DNA of 63,571 bases from JBPCQA01 sp050998615 (GTDB lineage: Bacteria > Actinomycetota > Actinomycetes > Propionibacteriales > Nocardioidaceae), in contig JBPCQA010000055.1 in NCBI GenBank assembly GCA_050998615.1, positions 1 to 63,571 on the forward strand, read 5' to 3'. Both the position numbers and the translations under genes were made by a program. Position 1 is the stretch's first letter. The number at the start of each line of letters is the position of its first letter. A model generated the notes under the pieces. It made no database searches. It saw only the letters and a program-made list of their open reading frames with translations, and was not told the DNA's origin. Positions 7,949 through 19,199 of the stretch are shown here, one piece after another.

Positions 7949-10900
7949 CTACGGGGTTTCCAGCATGGTGCGTACGACGCCCAGGCCCACCGAGAGCCTG
8001 GCCAGATCGGTGTCACCCCCGGACATGATCTCGCGCAAGGTCGACGTGGCCCGAGACACCACGATCTCGTCAGCAGCCTCCCATGCCGCCACCCGCTCTT
8101 CAGCACTCGCCTCCGGATCGGTGGCGGCCAACACCTGAGCGGTCAAGCTGGCATGGACGGCGTGGAAGTCGTCGCGTAGGGAGGCCCGCGCCATCGTCTG
8201 CCAGCGGTCTTCGCGCGGCAGCGCGGCCACCCTGTCCAGCAGACCGCTGAGCCCGAGCCGTTCGCCAAGTGCCACGTGCACCCGTCCCACTTCGGTGACA
8301 TCAAGCCCGTCACGCTTGGCAATCTCCACGTTCTCCAGCGCGACGTACGCCGGCGGAAGCGCGGCCACCGCGGCCGCCAGCTGCTCCGGCACGCCGGCGG
8401 ACAACAACCTGTCGCGGCGTTCAGCAAACTGCTCAGCCTCCCTGCCGATCAAGATGTCCGGCAACGCCTTCGTCAGCTTCTGAATCGACTCACCGAAGTG
8501 GTCAACGGTGGTCTGAGAGTCCAGTGGCGAGCGTCGGTTGTTGACCATCCAACGAGTGGCCCGCTCGATCAGGGTTCGCACAGCCAGTCGCATCTCGGTC
8601 TGGATTCCCGCGTCAACCACGTTGTCCAGCGCGTTGATCTGATCGATGAGGTCATCGGCCGCATAGATGCGCCGGGAGACGAGGTGCGCCCTCGCCAGCT
8701 CTTCGGCGCTCGCGCTGGTCTCCTGGCTGAGCCGGTGAAAGAACGTGACGCCGGCGAAGTTGACCAAGCTGTTGACGATTTGGGTCACGATGATCTCGCG
8801 CCGCAACGGGTGTGAGCCCATCTGCTCGTGGTAGGAATCGCGCATTTTGCTGGGGAAGTAGCTGAAAAGGTCGTCCCCGAGGAAGGGGTCATCCGCAAGG
8901 TCTCCACCCACCAGCTCCGCCGCGAGCACGATCTTCGTGTACGCCAACATGACGGACAGCTCCGGAGCAGTGAGCGGATTGCCGGCAGCACGCCGGGCGG
9001 TGAACTCCTTCATCGACGGGAGGAACTCGATCTCGCGAACCAGCAGACCCTTCTTCTCCAACCGTCTGATCCACGACTCGTGCACATGCATGAGGGGTAC
9101 GCCGACCGCCGCCGCGTTGGCCAGCGCGAGGTTCTGCTGATAGTTGTCGACCAGCACCAAGCGGCCGACCTCGTCGGTCATCGACGACAACAACTCGCTG
9201 CGTTGCTCTTCGGTCATGTCACCGGCAGCCACGACTTTGTCGAGCAAGATCTTGATGTTGACCTCGTGGTCGGAGGTGTCTACGCCGGCAGAGTTGTCGA
9301 TGAAGTCGGTATTGATGCGGCCGCCGGCCTGGGCATACTCGATGCGCCCCAGTTGTGTGCACCCCAGGTTGCCGCCCTCGCCAACCGCCTTGCACCGCAG
9401 TTGTGCGCCGTCGACCCGGATGGCGTCGTTTGCCTTGTCTCCGGCCTGCGCGTTGGACTCCGACTCCGCCTTGACGTAGGTGCCGATCCCGCCGTTCCAC
9501 AGCAGATCCACCGGCGCCAGCAAGATCGCCTTCATCAGCTCTGCGGGCGTCATCGTCGACACCTCGGCATCGATGTCGAGCATCTCGGCGACCTGTGGCG
9601 AGATCGGGATCGATTTGAGGCTGCGTGAGAAGACGCCGCCGCCCTCGGAGATCAGGCTCTTGTCATAGTCGGCCCAGCTGGAGCGCGGCAGGTCGAAGAG
9701 GCGTTTTCGTTCGGCGTACGTCGACTCCGCATCCGGCGTCGGGTCTACGAAGATGTCGCGATGGTCGAAGGCGGCCACCAACCTGATGTGCTTGCTCGCC
9801 AACATGCCGTTGCCGAACACGTCACCGCTCATGTCGCCGATGCCAACGCAGGTGAAGTCCTCGGTTTGACAGTCGACACCCCGCTCCCGGAAGTGTCGCT
9901 GCACCGAGATCCAGGCGCCGCGCGCGGTGATTCCCATCGCCTTGTGGTCGTAGCCGACGGAACCACCGGAGGCGAAGGCGTCGCCCAGCCAGAAGTCGTA
10001 GTCCTTCGACACTCCGTTGGCGATGTCGGAGAACGTCGCGGTCCCCTTGTCAGCAGCGACCACCAGATAGCTGTCGTCCCCATCGTGGCGAACGACCCGC
10101 CTTGGCGGCACCGTCTTGCCGTCAACCAGGTTGTCGGTGATGTCGAGCAGGCCGCAGATCAGCGTCTTGTAGCAGGCAATGCCCTCGGCCAGCCACGCCT
10201 CCCGGTCGACTGCCGGGTCGGGAAGCTGTTTGCAATAGAAACCACCCTTGGCGCCGACCGGCACAATGACGGCGTTCTTGACCATCTGCGCCTTGACGAG
10301 CCCGAGTATCTCGGTGCGGAAGTCCTCACGACGATCCGACCATCGCAGGCCGCCGCGGGCGACCGCGCCGAAGCGCAGGTGGACGCCCTCGACGCGGGGC
10401 GAGTAGACGAACACCTCAAACGCTGGTCGCGGCTCCGGCAGGTCAGGCACCGACGTGGGGTCGAGTTTCAACGACAGGTAGCTCTTCGGCTGCCCATTCG
10501 CGGTGAGCTGGTAGAAGTTGGTGCGCAACGTCGCCTTGATCGCCGCCAGATAGCTACGCAGAATCCGGTCCTGATCGAGGCTTGCAACGTCTTCGAGCCC
10601 GTTGAGGATCTTCTCCTCGATCTGGTCGGCCTCCCGTTGCCTTGAGACACGGTCAACTGCCGCCCCTTCGCCCTGCCCAGGATCGAAACGGGCCTCGAAG
10701 AGATCGATGAGCAATCGCGCCACGGGGACGTTGGCGAGCAACGATGCCTCGATGTACTCCTGACTGAACGTGGAGCCTCCCTGCCGGAAGTACTTCGCGT
10801 ATGCCCGCAGAATCGAGACCCAGCGCCACGGGATGGCACCGTCGAGCACGAGCGCGGAGAAGCCGTCGCTTTCGGCCAGCCCCGACCAGACTGCCAGGAA

Positions 10901-12817
10901 GGCGTCTTGGAAGAGCTCGCGCGAGCCCTCCGGCATTGCCTGGGAGTGACGTAACCCGAAGTCGTAGACCCAGGCACGTCCGTCGGAACGCGCCAGCTCG
11001 TAGGGGCGCTCGTCGACGACCTCGACCCCCATCTCTGAGAGGACCGGAAGCACCTGAGAGAGACTCAGCGCGGTGCCGACCCGGTAGACCTTGAAACGGG
11101 CCTCGGTTTCGGCGGCGTCCACCGGGGAGTAGAGCGACAACGCGATCGGATCGTCGCCGACGGACTCCATCCGGCGTACGTCGGCAGCGGCCACCCGTGG
11201 CGAAAAGTCCTCCTTGTAGGCCTCCGGGAAGGCCCGTCCATAGATATGGGCTAGTCGGCCACCGTCGTGTTCACCGAACTGGTCGCTCAACGCCTTCACG
11301 AAGTCGTCGTCCCACGAGCGGGTAGCCTCGGCGATCTGCTGCTCGAGGTCGTCCTCGTCGAAGTGCTTCAACGTGCCCCCGCTGGGAGCCCTGACCACGA
11401 AATGCAGCCGGGCGAGCACGGACTCGCTGACACGGGCCGTGTAGTCGATCGACTCGGCCCCCATCGTCGACTTGAGGATCTGCTGGATGCGCTCGCGAAC
11501 CTGCGTGGTGTAGCGGTCGCGAGGCAAGAACACCAGGCACGACAGGTAGCGACCGTAGATGTCGCGGCGGCAGAACAAGCGCAGCTGCCGACGCTCACGC
11601 AGGTGCAGAACCGCCTCCACCACCGGCATCAAGTCGTCGACAGGCGTCTGGAAGAGCTCGTCGCGGGGGTAGTTCTCCAAGATGTCCATCATCGACTTGC
11701 CGCTGTGGCTCATCGGGGAGAAGCCGGACCCCTTCAGCAGTTGAGCTGCCTTGTCACGCAGCACCGGGATCCGGGTGATGCTTTCGGTGTAGGCGGCCGA
11801 GCTGAACAAGCCGAGGAACCGGCGTTCGCCAACAACTTCCCCGTTGTCGTCGAAGGTTTTGACGCCCACATAGTCGAGGTAGACCGGGCGATGCACGGTG
11901 GCTCGGGAGTTGGCCTTGGTGACGATCAGCAGTTGCTTCTCGCGTGCCTTGGCCTTGACCGCCGGCGGCAGCTTGCCGAACGAGGGTGACATGTCTTGAT
12001 CAGACCGTAAGATCCCTAGTCCAGTGCCGGGCACCGCCCTGAGCACATCGTCGTCGTCGACCGTCTGGAGCTGATACTCGCGGTAGCCGATAAATGTGAA
12101 ATGGTCGTCGGCAAGCCACTCGAGCAGCGCCCGGCCCTCGTCGACCTCCAATTCCGAGAGCCCTGGTGGATGGTTTTTCAGGTCGGCCACGATCTCCAGC
12201 GCCTGCTCGTGCATCTTCTGCCAGTCCTCGACGACTTCACGGACATCTCGCAGGATCCGGGTCAGTGACTGTTCGACGCGGCTGAGCTCGGCCGGATCGC
12301 TTTCCCTGTCGATCTCGATGTGCATCCAGGACTCGCGCACCAGGTCCGGCGCCTGCGACGTCTCGTCTATCTCGCCATCACAAACCTCGAGCAGCGCTCC
12401 GGTGACATCGCGACGAACCATCAGCTGGGGGTGGATCACCACATGGATGCCGCGATCCTCCGCGGTCAGCTCCATCGTCAGGGAGTCGACAAGGAAGGGC
12501 ATATCGTCGGTGACGACCTCGACCACGCTGTGCCCGTCGGCGGACCAGTCGTTGCCGTCGATGCTCGGGGTGAAGACGTGCACAGCGGAGGTTCCCTGCG
12601 GCCGATGCGCAGCCAACCGGTAGTGGCTCATGGCAGCGCCGTAGACGTCAACAGCGCTGCGTTCGACCAGGTCTTCGGGCGCAACGTGGCGGTAGTAGAG
12701 ATTCAGCAGGTGCCGGGTGTGCTCGAGATCGGGGGCCGCAGTCCCCTTCCGGGGCTCCGCCAGCTCCGCGGCCTCGGAGAGCAACTGCTGCTTGTGGTCT
12801 TCCAACCTGTTGTGCAT
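7949..12817 (-). CDS. gdh: NAD-specific glutamate dehydrogenase, large (about 180 kDa) type
   Basis: A single 1622-residue frame matches the large L-180 class of NAD-glutamate dehydrogenases, known from Streptomyces and Pseudomonas, in which a central catalytic domain is flanked by long regulatory regions. The catalytic part includes RGGLRWSDRREDFRTE, KNAVIVPVGAKGGF with the substrate-binding lysine, and GIGDMSGDVFGNGML. It deaminates glutamate to 2-oxoglutarate in the catabolic direction. Neighbours for tryptophan and proline breakdown fit an amino-acid degradation setting. ATG 12817 is preceded by GAGAGC. No frame breaks are seen over 4.9 kb. Confidence 0.95.
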   Translation of the reverse strand: MHNRLEDHKQQLLSEAAELAEPRKGTAAPDLEHTRHLLNLYYRHVAPEDLVERSAVDVYGAAMSHYRLAAHRPQGTSAVHVFTPSIDGNDWSADGHSVVEVVTDDMPFLVDSLTMELTAEDRGIHVVIHPQLMVRRDVTGALLEVCDGEIDETSQAPDLVRESWMHIEIDRESDPAELSRVEQSLTRILRDVREVVEDWQKMHEQALEIVADLKNHPPGLSELEVDEGRALLEWLADDHFTFIGYREYQLQTVDDDDVLRAVPGTGLGILRSDQDMSPSFGKLPPAVKAKAREKQLLIVTKANSRATVHRPVYLDYVGVKTFDDNGEVVGERRFLGLFSSAAYTESITRIPVLRDKAAQLLKGSGFSPMSHSGKSMMDILENYPRDELFQTPVDDLMPVVEAVLHLRERRQLRLFCRRDIYGRYLSCLVFLPRDRYTTQVRERIQQILKSTMGAESIDYTARVSESVLARLHFVVRAPSGGTLKHFDEDDLEQQIAEATRSWDDDFVKALSDQFGEHDGGRLAHIYGRAFPEAYKEDFSPRVAAADVRRMESVGDDPIALSLYSPVDAAETEARFKVYRVGTALSLSQVLPVLSEMGVEVVDERPYELARSDGRAWVYDFGLRHSQAMPEGSRELFQDAFLAVWSGLAESDGFSALVLDGAIPWRWVSILRAYAKYFRQGGSTFSQEYIEASLLANVPVARLLIDLFEARFDPGQGEGAAVDRVSRQREADQIEEKILNGLEDVASLDQDRILRSYLAAIKATLRTNFYQLTANGQPKSYLSLKLDPTSVPDLPEPRPAFEVFVYSPRVEGVHLRFGAVARGGLRWSDRREDFRTEILGLVKAQMVKNAVIVPVGAKGGFYCKQLPDPAVDREAWLAEGIACYKTLICGLLDITDNLVDGKTVPPRRVVRHDGDDSYLVVAADKGTATFSDIANGVSKDYDFWLGDAFASGGSVGYDHKAMGITARGAWISVQRHFRERGVDCQTEDFTCVGIGDMSGDVFGNGMLASKHIRLVAAFDHRDIFVDPTPDAESTYAERKRLFDLPRSSWADYDKSLISEGGGVFSRSLKSIPISPQVAEMLDIDAEVSTMTPAELMKAILLAPVDLLWNGGIGTYVKAESESNAQAGDKANDAIRVDGAQLRCKAVGEGGNLGCTQLGRIEYAQAGGRINTDFIDNSAGVDTSDHEVNIKILLDKVVAAGDMTEEQRSELLSSMTDEVGRLVLVDNYQQNLALANAAAVGVPLMHVHESWIRRLEKKGLLVREIEFLPSMKEFTARRAAGNPLTAPELSVMLAYTKIVLAAELVGGDLADDPFLGDDLFSYFPSKMRDSYHEQMGSHPLRREIIVTQIVNSLVNFAGVTFFHRLSQETSASAEELARAHLVSRRIYAADDLIDQINALDNVVDAGIQTEMRLAVRTLIERATRWMVNNRRSPLDSQTTVDHFGESIQKLTKALPDILIGREAEQFAERRDRLLSAGVPEQLAAAVAALPPAYVALENVEIAKRDGLDVTEVGRVHVALGERLGLSGLLDRVAALPREDRWQTMARASLRDDFHAVHASLTAQVLAATDPEASAEERVAAWEAADEIVVSRATSTLREIMSGGDTDLARLSVGLGVVRTMLETP

Positions 12818-12873
12818 AAGCGCTTAGCTCTCGTTTCTGGCACGTTGCTGGCATGTGTCGTGGGACATCTCGC

Positions 12874-12894
12874 CACGGTGGCTTGCCCACCGTG
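12874..12894 (-). terminator. Hairpin downstream of tryptophan dioxygenase gene
   Basis: CACGGTGG (12874-12881) and CCACCGTG (12887-12894) make a perfect 8-bp stem with a 5-base loop, about 94 bases past the kynA stop and before the glutamate dehydrogenase start. No U-run follows, which is common for actinobacterial terminators. Confidence 0.45.
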
Positions 12895-12987
12895 CCCGCA
12901 CAGACCCCGACCAGACCGACATTAGCCCCGCAACGGTCGGCCGACATCTCGGGGATGGATGCTCAATACCCAGATCAAGCGAGCCGA

Positions 12988-13827
12988 TCACAAGTCTGAG
13001 CGCAGGTCCCATAGCAGTGGGAAGTATCGCAACGGCAACCTGCTGCGCAGATAGGTGCCGCCAGAGGAGCCGCCGGTCCCGGTCTTGGTGCCGATCATCC
13101 GCTCGACCATCGTGACGTGGCGCGCGCGCCAGGCCGCGGCCAGCTCGTCATGCTCGATCAGGGACTCCGACAACTCCCAGATGTCTGAGAGGCTTGCGCG
13201 GTCGTGGGCGACCATGCGCAGCGACGTACGAATGTCATCATCACAGTCTGTGGCCAGGCCGCGAGCCGCCAACACTCCGACGAAGGCATCCCACAACGTC
13301 GGCTCGGCAAGACGACGCAGCAGGCGGTGGTGCTCGGCTTGCGTCAAACCGCGGAACCGCCGCACGAACGAGGGATCCTTGGCACCGGAGAGGAACTCCA
13401 ACTCGCGAAACTGCACGGACTGGAACCCACTCGCCGGTGACAACAGCTGTCGGAACGTCAAGAAGTCCTGCGGGGTCATCGTCTCCAAGACCGCGATCTG
13501 CTCGATCAACACCCGCTCGATGACATGCATTCGGTTGAGCAGGTGTTTCGCCCACCACAACTGGCCGGTGGACATGGCATCACATGCTGTCTCGGCTTCA
13601 TGCAGCAACTGCTTGAACCACAGCTCGTAGACCTGGTGGATCGTGATGAAGAGCAATTCGTCGTGGGCGGGCGGGTCGGACTCGAGCCGCTGAGAGCTGA
13701 GCAGACGCGGAAGTTGCAGATAGCTGCCATAGGTCAATTTGGCGCCGTGTTCGCCGAAGTGAATATCGTCCCCCGCCCAGTCACCCATCGTGGGGTCTGT
13801 CGAGGCGGCTTGCTCGCTTGTCGTCAC
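12988..13827 (-). CDS. kynA: Tryptophan 2,3-dioxygenase
   Basis: The 279-residue protein has the heme dioxygenase hallmarks: HDELLFITIHQVYELWFKQ, the SGFQSVQFRELEFL stretch, and RHVTMVERMIGTKTGTGGSSG, which carries the heme-ligand histidine and the substrate-contact loop. It opens the indole ring of tryptophan to N-formylkynurenine, the first step of the kynurenine route. The start is a GTG at 13827 behind GAGAGG. No kynureninase or formamidase is in this window, so later steps must lie elsewhere. Confidence 0.95.
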   Translation of the reverse strand: MTTSEQAASTDPTMGDWAGDDIHFGEHGAKLTYGSYLQLPRLLSSQRLESDPPAHDELLFITIHQVYELWFKQLLHEAETACDAMSTGQLWWAKHLLNRMHVIERVLIEQIAVLETMTPQDFLTFRQLLSPASGFQSVQFRELEFLSGAKDPSFVRRFRGLTQAEHHRLLRRLAEPTLWDAFVGVLAARGLATDCDDDIRTSLRMVAHDRASLSDIWELSESLIEHDELAAAWRARHVTMVERMIGTKTGTGGSSGGTYLRSRLPLRYFPLLWDLRSDL

Positions 13828-13958
13828 ACCTCTCAGGCTATCGCGGGTGAACGCGACGGCAGTGACGTCGAGCGTCGGCCCGGTACGTCGGCCCAGTACG
13901 CCGCGCCTAGTACATAGAACACAGCGGACCGAAGCGGCTGTGCATCGTGGGAGAAGGC

Positions 13959-14471
13959 ATGATGTGGGCTATGGACCTGCACGCCGAGATCAGCTATCCG
14001 CATACGAGCATCGACAAAGTATTCGCTCTCATTACCGATCGCGGCTTTCGTGGTGAGGTTTGCGAAGCGACGCACGCCCTCGACCACGAGGTGAGAGTGC
14101 ACCAACTCGATGATGCGGTGACGATGGTGACGGTCAACCGGACGATGGCGGCCGAAGTGCCGGCGATCGCCAGGAAGTTTGTCGGTGAGACGATCGACGT
14201 CACCCAAACCGAGGAGTGGCAGCCTGCCACCGACCCAGGGCGGCGTACGGCGAACCTGAACGTGTCGATCAAGGGCCAGCCGGCCAAGGTGACGGGCACG
14301 ATCACACTGGATGCCATCGACGGCGGGGTGCGCGAGGTGATTGACGGAGAAGTCAAGGTCTCGATCCCGTTTATCGGGAAGGCGATCGAGCCGGAGGTCG
14401 CCAAGGGCATCACCGCCGCGCTGAACACCGAGCAGCAACTCGGCCAGGCCAGACTGAGCCGCGGGGCCTGA
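13959..14471 (+). CDS. DUF2505 family protein
   Basis: The product (about 170 residues) begins close to MDLHAEISYPHTSIDKVFALITD and resembles the actinobacterial DUF2505 family, whose fold is related to the START/SRPBCC lipid-binding superfamily. Features include alternating beta strands and a C-terminal helix (KGITAALNTEQQLG). No catalytic residues are evident; binding of a hydrophobic ligand is only inferred. ATG 13959 is favoured because GGGAG lies just upstream, but ATG 13962 and 13971 are possible. It is divergent from kynA, and its stop lies inside the first unit of a tandem repeat. Confidence 0.8.
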   Translation: MMWAMDLHAEISYPHTSIDKVFALITDRGFRGEVCEATHALDHEVRVHQLDDAVTMVTVNRTMAAEVPAIARKFVGETIDVTQTEEWQPATDPGRRTANLNVSIKGQPAKVTGTITLDAIDGGVREVIDGEVKVSIPFIGKAIEPEVAKGITAALNTEQQLGQARLSRGA

Positions 14472-14551
14472 TCCGACAGGGCTGATCCGACAGGCCTGAT
14501 CCGACAGGGCTGATCCGACAGGGCTGATCCGCCAGGGGTGAGCCGACCCGT
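14468..14551. repeat. 14-bp tandem repeat, five good copies and one degenerate
   Basis: The unit CTGATCCGACAGGG repeats head to tail at 14468, 14482, 14496, 14510 and 14524 with at most one mismatch per unit, followed by a worn copy at 14538. The first unit contains the TGA stop of the DUF2505 gene. The period is not a multiple of three, so copy changes would only alter noncoding DNA. Confidence 0.9.
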
Positions 14552-14602
14552 TGGCGGCGTGCCTGCCGCAAACTGTCGGTGGTCTCTGACATCGTGGCGA
14601 AC

Positions 14603-14818
14603 ATGAACAACACAGGCGATAACGCCGCCGAGTTCTTGATGCTGACCGCCGTCGCGCACGCCTGCCCGGACTGCCGGATCGAGCAGATCTTCGTGCCCGT
14701 CGACGAGGACTGCCGCGACTATTGTGAGTTCTGCTGCACCGTGTGTGGTGCCGCGATCATGATCGATCCTGCCTTCGACTACTCCCCCGCGCAGACGCGC
14801 GCCCGCAGCGTCGCCTGA
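14603..14818 (+). CDS. Small cysteine-rich, probable zinc-ribbon protein
   Basis: About 71 residues from ATG 14603 contain seven cysteines in a zinc-binding style layout: CPDC, then after about 17 residues C-x3-C-x2-CC-x2-C (DCRDYCEFCCTVCG). The second half looks like a treble-clef or rubredoxin-like knuckle. There is no signal peptide, so it is probably cytosolic. No family is recognised and no strong ribosome binding site is visible; a GTG at 14579 is the alternative start. It follows the tandem repeat and converges on the P5C dehydrogenase gene. Confidence 0.6.
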   Translation: MNNTGDNAAEFLMLTAVAHACPDCRIEQIFVPVDEDCRDYCEFCCTVCGAAIMIDPAFDYSPAQTRARSVA

Positions 14819-14849
14819 GCCGTCCCTCCGCCGGCGCGGAACCCTGCGG

Positions 14850-16511
<1,662 letters not shown>

Positions 16512-16635
16512 ACCGGCATCTTGCCACGCAGCCGCAGGGCCGGACGAAGCTCACAGTGAAGTTCCCCCCGAAACCGAAGATCCCGACGCTGCGCTTCGCT
16601 CTTCAAACGACCGTGGGAAAGGCTGCCACCTACCG

Positions 16636-17685
16636 TCAGGCTGACTTCTTTGCGGCTTTTCTTGCGGTCCCGGGCGTACTACGCGTGGAGGTCTTCCTCG
16701 TCGTCGACTTCTTGACGGTGGACCGTTTGGCGGTGGACTTTTTCGTCGCCGACTTGGCTGTCGAAGCCTTGGCGGCCGGCATGGACCGGCTCCCGCTCCT
16801 GGCCGTTGATTTTACGGCGCGTGGGCGCGACGCAGGCGCTTCCTCGGCTGATCTTTCGGCCGAGTCCTCGTCAGACTGCTCGTCCGCGTCAGTCGGCGAG
16901 CCGCCTCGCCGCTTCTTGGCGGCGTCGACGCTGGCGCGCAACGCGGCGACCAGGTCGACCACCTGGGCGGTGTGACCGCCGTCGGTTTCTTCGGGCTCGC
17001 GCATCGGCACGCCCGACGCCTTCGCCTCGACCAACTCCTCGAGCGCCTCCCGGTAGTCGCTGTGATACCGGCTGGGATCGAAATCCGCGGTGAGCGTGGA
17101 GATATAGGCCTCCGCCATCCCCACCTCCTGGCTGCGCACCTCGATGTCGTCGGCCGGGGCGGCGAAGTCGCTGTCTCGGACCTCGTCGGGCCACAGCATG
17201 GTCTGCAGCACCAGGGCGCCGTCTCGCTCACGTAGCAGGGCGAGCGTCTCGCGGGTCCTGATCGCGACCTTCACCAACGCGCACTGACCTGACTTGGTCA
17301 GCGCGTCGCGCAACAGCACGTAAGGCTTGGCCCCCACGCCGTCGGCGGCCAGGTAATAGGCCTTGGAGTAGTAGAGCGGGTCGACCTGGTCGATCGGCAC
17401 GAACTCCAACACCTCGATCGACTTGGCACTTGGCAACGGCAACCCGGCGAAGTCTTCGTCCTCCAAGATCACCATCCGGCCGTCAGGCAGCTCGTAGCCC
17501 TTGCTGATGTCGGAGTAGGGCACCTCGTTGCCGTCTACTTCACAGACCCGCTTGTAACGAATCCGCCCCCCATCGGCCTCATGCACCTGACGAAACGCGA
17601 TGTTCTGCTCCTGCGTGGCGGAGTAGACCTTGATCGGAATCGTCACCAGGCCGAACGAGATGGTGCCCTTCCAGATCGCCTGCAT
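16636..17685 (-). CDS. ku: Non-homologous end joining protein Ku
   Basis: The 349-residue protein starts MQAIWKGTISFGLVTIPIKVY, the bacterial Ku signature, and continues through the beta-barrel core (about 1-260) with SKGYELPDGRMVILEDEDF. Ku dimers thread onto broken DNA ends and recruit LigD. The C terminus (about 275-349) is a long Lys/Ala/Ser/Thr-rich tail with repeated TAKK/TVKK patterns, similar to histone-H1-like tails that extend DNA binding in actinobacterial Ku. The start ATG has a strong GGGGAGG site, part of which lies in a perfect inverted repeat. No ligD is present in this window. Confidence 0.96.
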   Translation of the reverse strand: MQAIWKGTISFGLVTIPIKVYSATQEQNIAFRQVHEADGGRIRYKRVCEVDGNEVPYSDISKGYELPDGRMVILEDEDFAGLPLPSAKSIEVLEFVPIDQVDPLYYSKAYYLAADGVGAKPYVLLRDALTKSGQCALVKVAIRTRETLALLRERDGALVLQTMLWPDEVRDSDFAAPADDIEVRSQEVGMAEAYISTLTADFDPSRYHSDYREALEELVEAKASGVPMREPEETDGGHTAQVVDLVAALRASVDAAKKRRGGSPTDADEQSDEDSAERSAEEAPASRPRAVKSTARSGSRSMPAAKASTAKSATKKSTAKRSTVKKSTTRKTSTRSTPGTARKAAKKSA

Positions 17686-17692
17686 ACTGCCT

Positions 17693-17737
17693 CCCCTTGT
17701 CGAGGACTCCAGGCTAGCCGGAATCCTCGACAAGGGG
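17693..17737 (-). promoter_or_regulatory. Perfect 14-bp inverted repeat covering the ku ribosome binding site
   Basis: CCCCTTGTCGAGGA (17693-17706) and TCCTCGACAAGGGG (17724-17737) are exact inverse complements with a 17-base loop. On the minus strand the downstream arm ends in GGGG, the first part of the GGGGAGG ribosome binding site of ku. The stop TAG of the upstream wax-ester synthase frame (17714-17716) lies in the loop. A hairpin here would hide part of the ku binding site and could also act as a terminator or operator. Confidence 0.7.
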
Positions 17738-19144
17738 ACGCTTACCCCGCGGCGCACGCGGACGGGATGTCGACGACGCCTCCACCAGCTCCTCCAGCGC
17801 TTCGACGATGCACTGCCCGAGCACGTCGATGTCACCGACCGCGTCCCGATCGGCATGCAAGCCGTAGTAGACGTTCCCGTCGTACGACGTGGCGCCGATC
17901 GCCAGCGCGTGTCCCGGCGCCAGGGGCAGCACCGGGTAGCTGGCCACCATCCGCGCCCCCGCGGCGTACAAGGGAAATTGTGGGCCCGGCGCGTTGGTGA
18001 CCAGCACCTGGTAGGACCTCGGGGAATGGCCGGCCGCCACCCGAGCACCCAGGGCATGGAACGTGGTGGGAGCGAAACCGGCGATGCCCGCAAGCTTGCT
18101 GGCTGCGACAGCCCGGCCTGTCTCCTTGTGCGCCTTCGGTGCGTAGGACACCTGGTGCAGACGCACCACGGGATTGGGCTCGCCTACCGGCAAGCTGAGC
18201 AGGTGCGGCGTGACCTGACTGCCTAGTGACGTAGGCTCGGCGAACTCGTCGTCGACGACGCTCAACGGCACCAGCGCCCGCAACCGCATGGCCGGGGTCA
18301 CCGGCTCGGCCCGGGTCAGTAGCCAGGCCCGCAACGCGCCGGTGATGGCCGCCAAGACCACGTCGTTGACCGTGCCGCCATGTGCCTGCCTGACCAGGCG
18401 GTAGTCGGATAGCCTCGACTCCACGGTGAGGAAGCGCCGCTGTTCTGACAGGCCCGCGGTCAGCGGGCCGGGGCCCGGAGCCGGCCGGCGAGTCCGGTCA
18501 GCGCGTCGAGCGCCCGGTCGGCGACGTGCTTCGCGGCCGCCGCGTGCCCCTGCAGCTGGTCCACGAGCACGCCGGGGTGGCGAACCGAGGTGCCGAGCGT
18601 CTCGGCGAGCAACTCGGCTCCGCTGGGAACACGCTCGGGGGTCCACGCGACGTCCGGCGTCGGAGCAAGATCGGGTGCATCGTCGACGATCAACTGGGCG
18701 AGGTCGACCGTCGTGCCGTCGACCAGCGCCTGATGTGACTTAGCCAAGACCGCGTGTCGGCCGTCGGCCAACCCCTCGATGACGTAGGTCTCCCACAGCG
18801 GTCGGCTGCGGTCGAGACGGCCGGCTCATGATCCGCGCCACCAACTCCTTGAGCTGGCTCATCGAACCCGGGCGGGGCAGCGCCGAACGGCGTACGTGAA
18901 ACGCCAGGTCGAAGTCGTCGTCCACCCACACCGGGCTGGTCAGCCGGCCCGGGATCGGCCTGACCCGTTGCCGGTAGCGGGGGACGAACGCGATCCGATC
19001 GGCGATCAGCGCCACCAGACGCGCATAGTCGAACCCGCCGGCCGGGGGATCGAAGACGTCCAGAGTCGCGACGTTCATGGGCGTGTTCGCCGTCTCGCTC
19101 GACAAGAACGCCACGTCCAACGGTCGTAGCCGCTCCAACCTCAC
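17714..19144 (-). pseudogene. Wax ester synthase/diacylglycerol acyltransferase (WS/DGAT), two frameshifts
   Basis: From GTG 19144 (behind GGAG) the product reads VRLERLRPLDVAFLSSE, the WS/DGAT N terminus. An extra base near 18815-18817 breaks the frame inside SRPLDRSRPLWETYV. The middle 115 or so codons, including the catalytic KSHQALVDG motif (the family HHxxxDG with Gln in the second position), lie in a second frame that stops at 18460. A missing base near 18468-18479, in a GC run, restores the first frame for the C-terminal half (GTVNDVVLAAITGALR, VTNAPGPQFPLYAAGARM). As written, translation would stop at 18740. Either a recent pseudogene or two sequencing errors. Confidence 0.8.
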
Positions 19145-19199
19145 CGTTGCTCCTGCCGCCTGCTGCGCTGTCGTCGTGGTGGCCGGTCCGCCCACGGCC

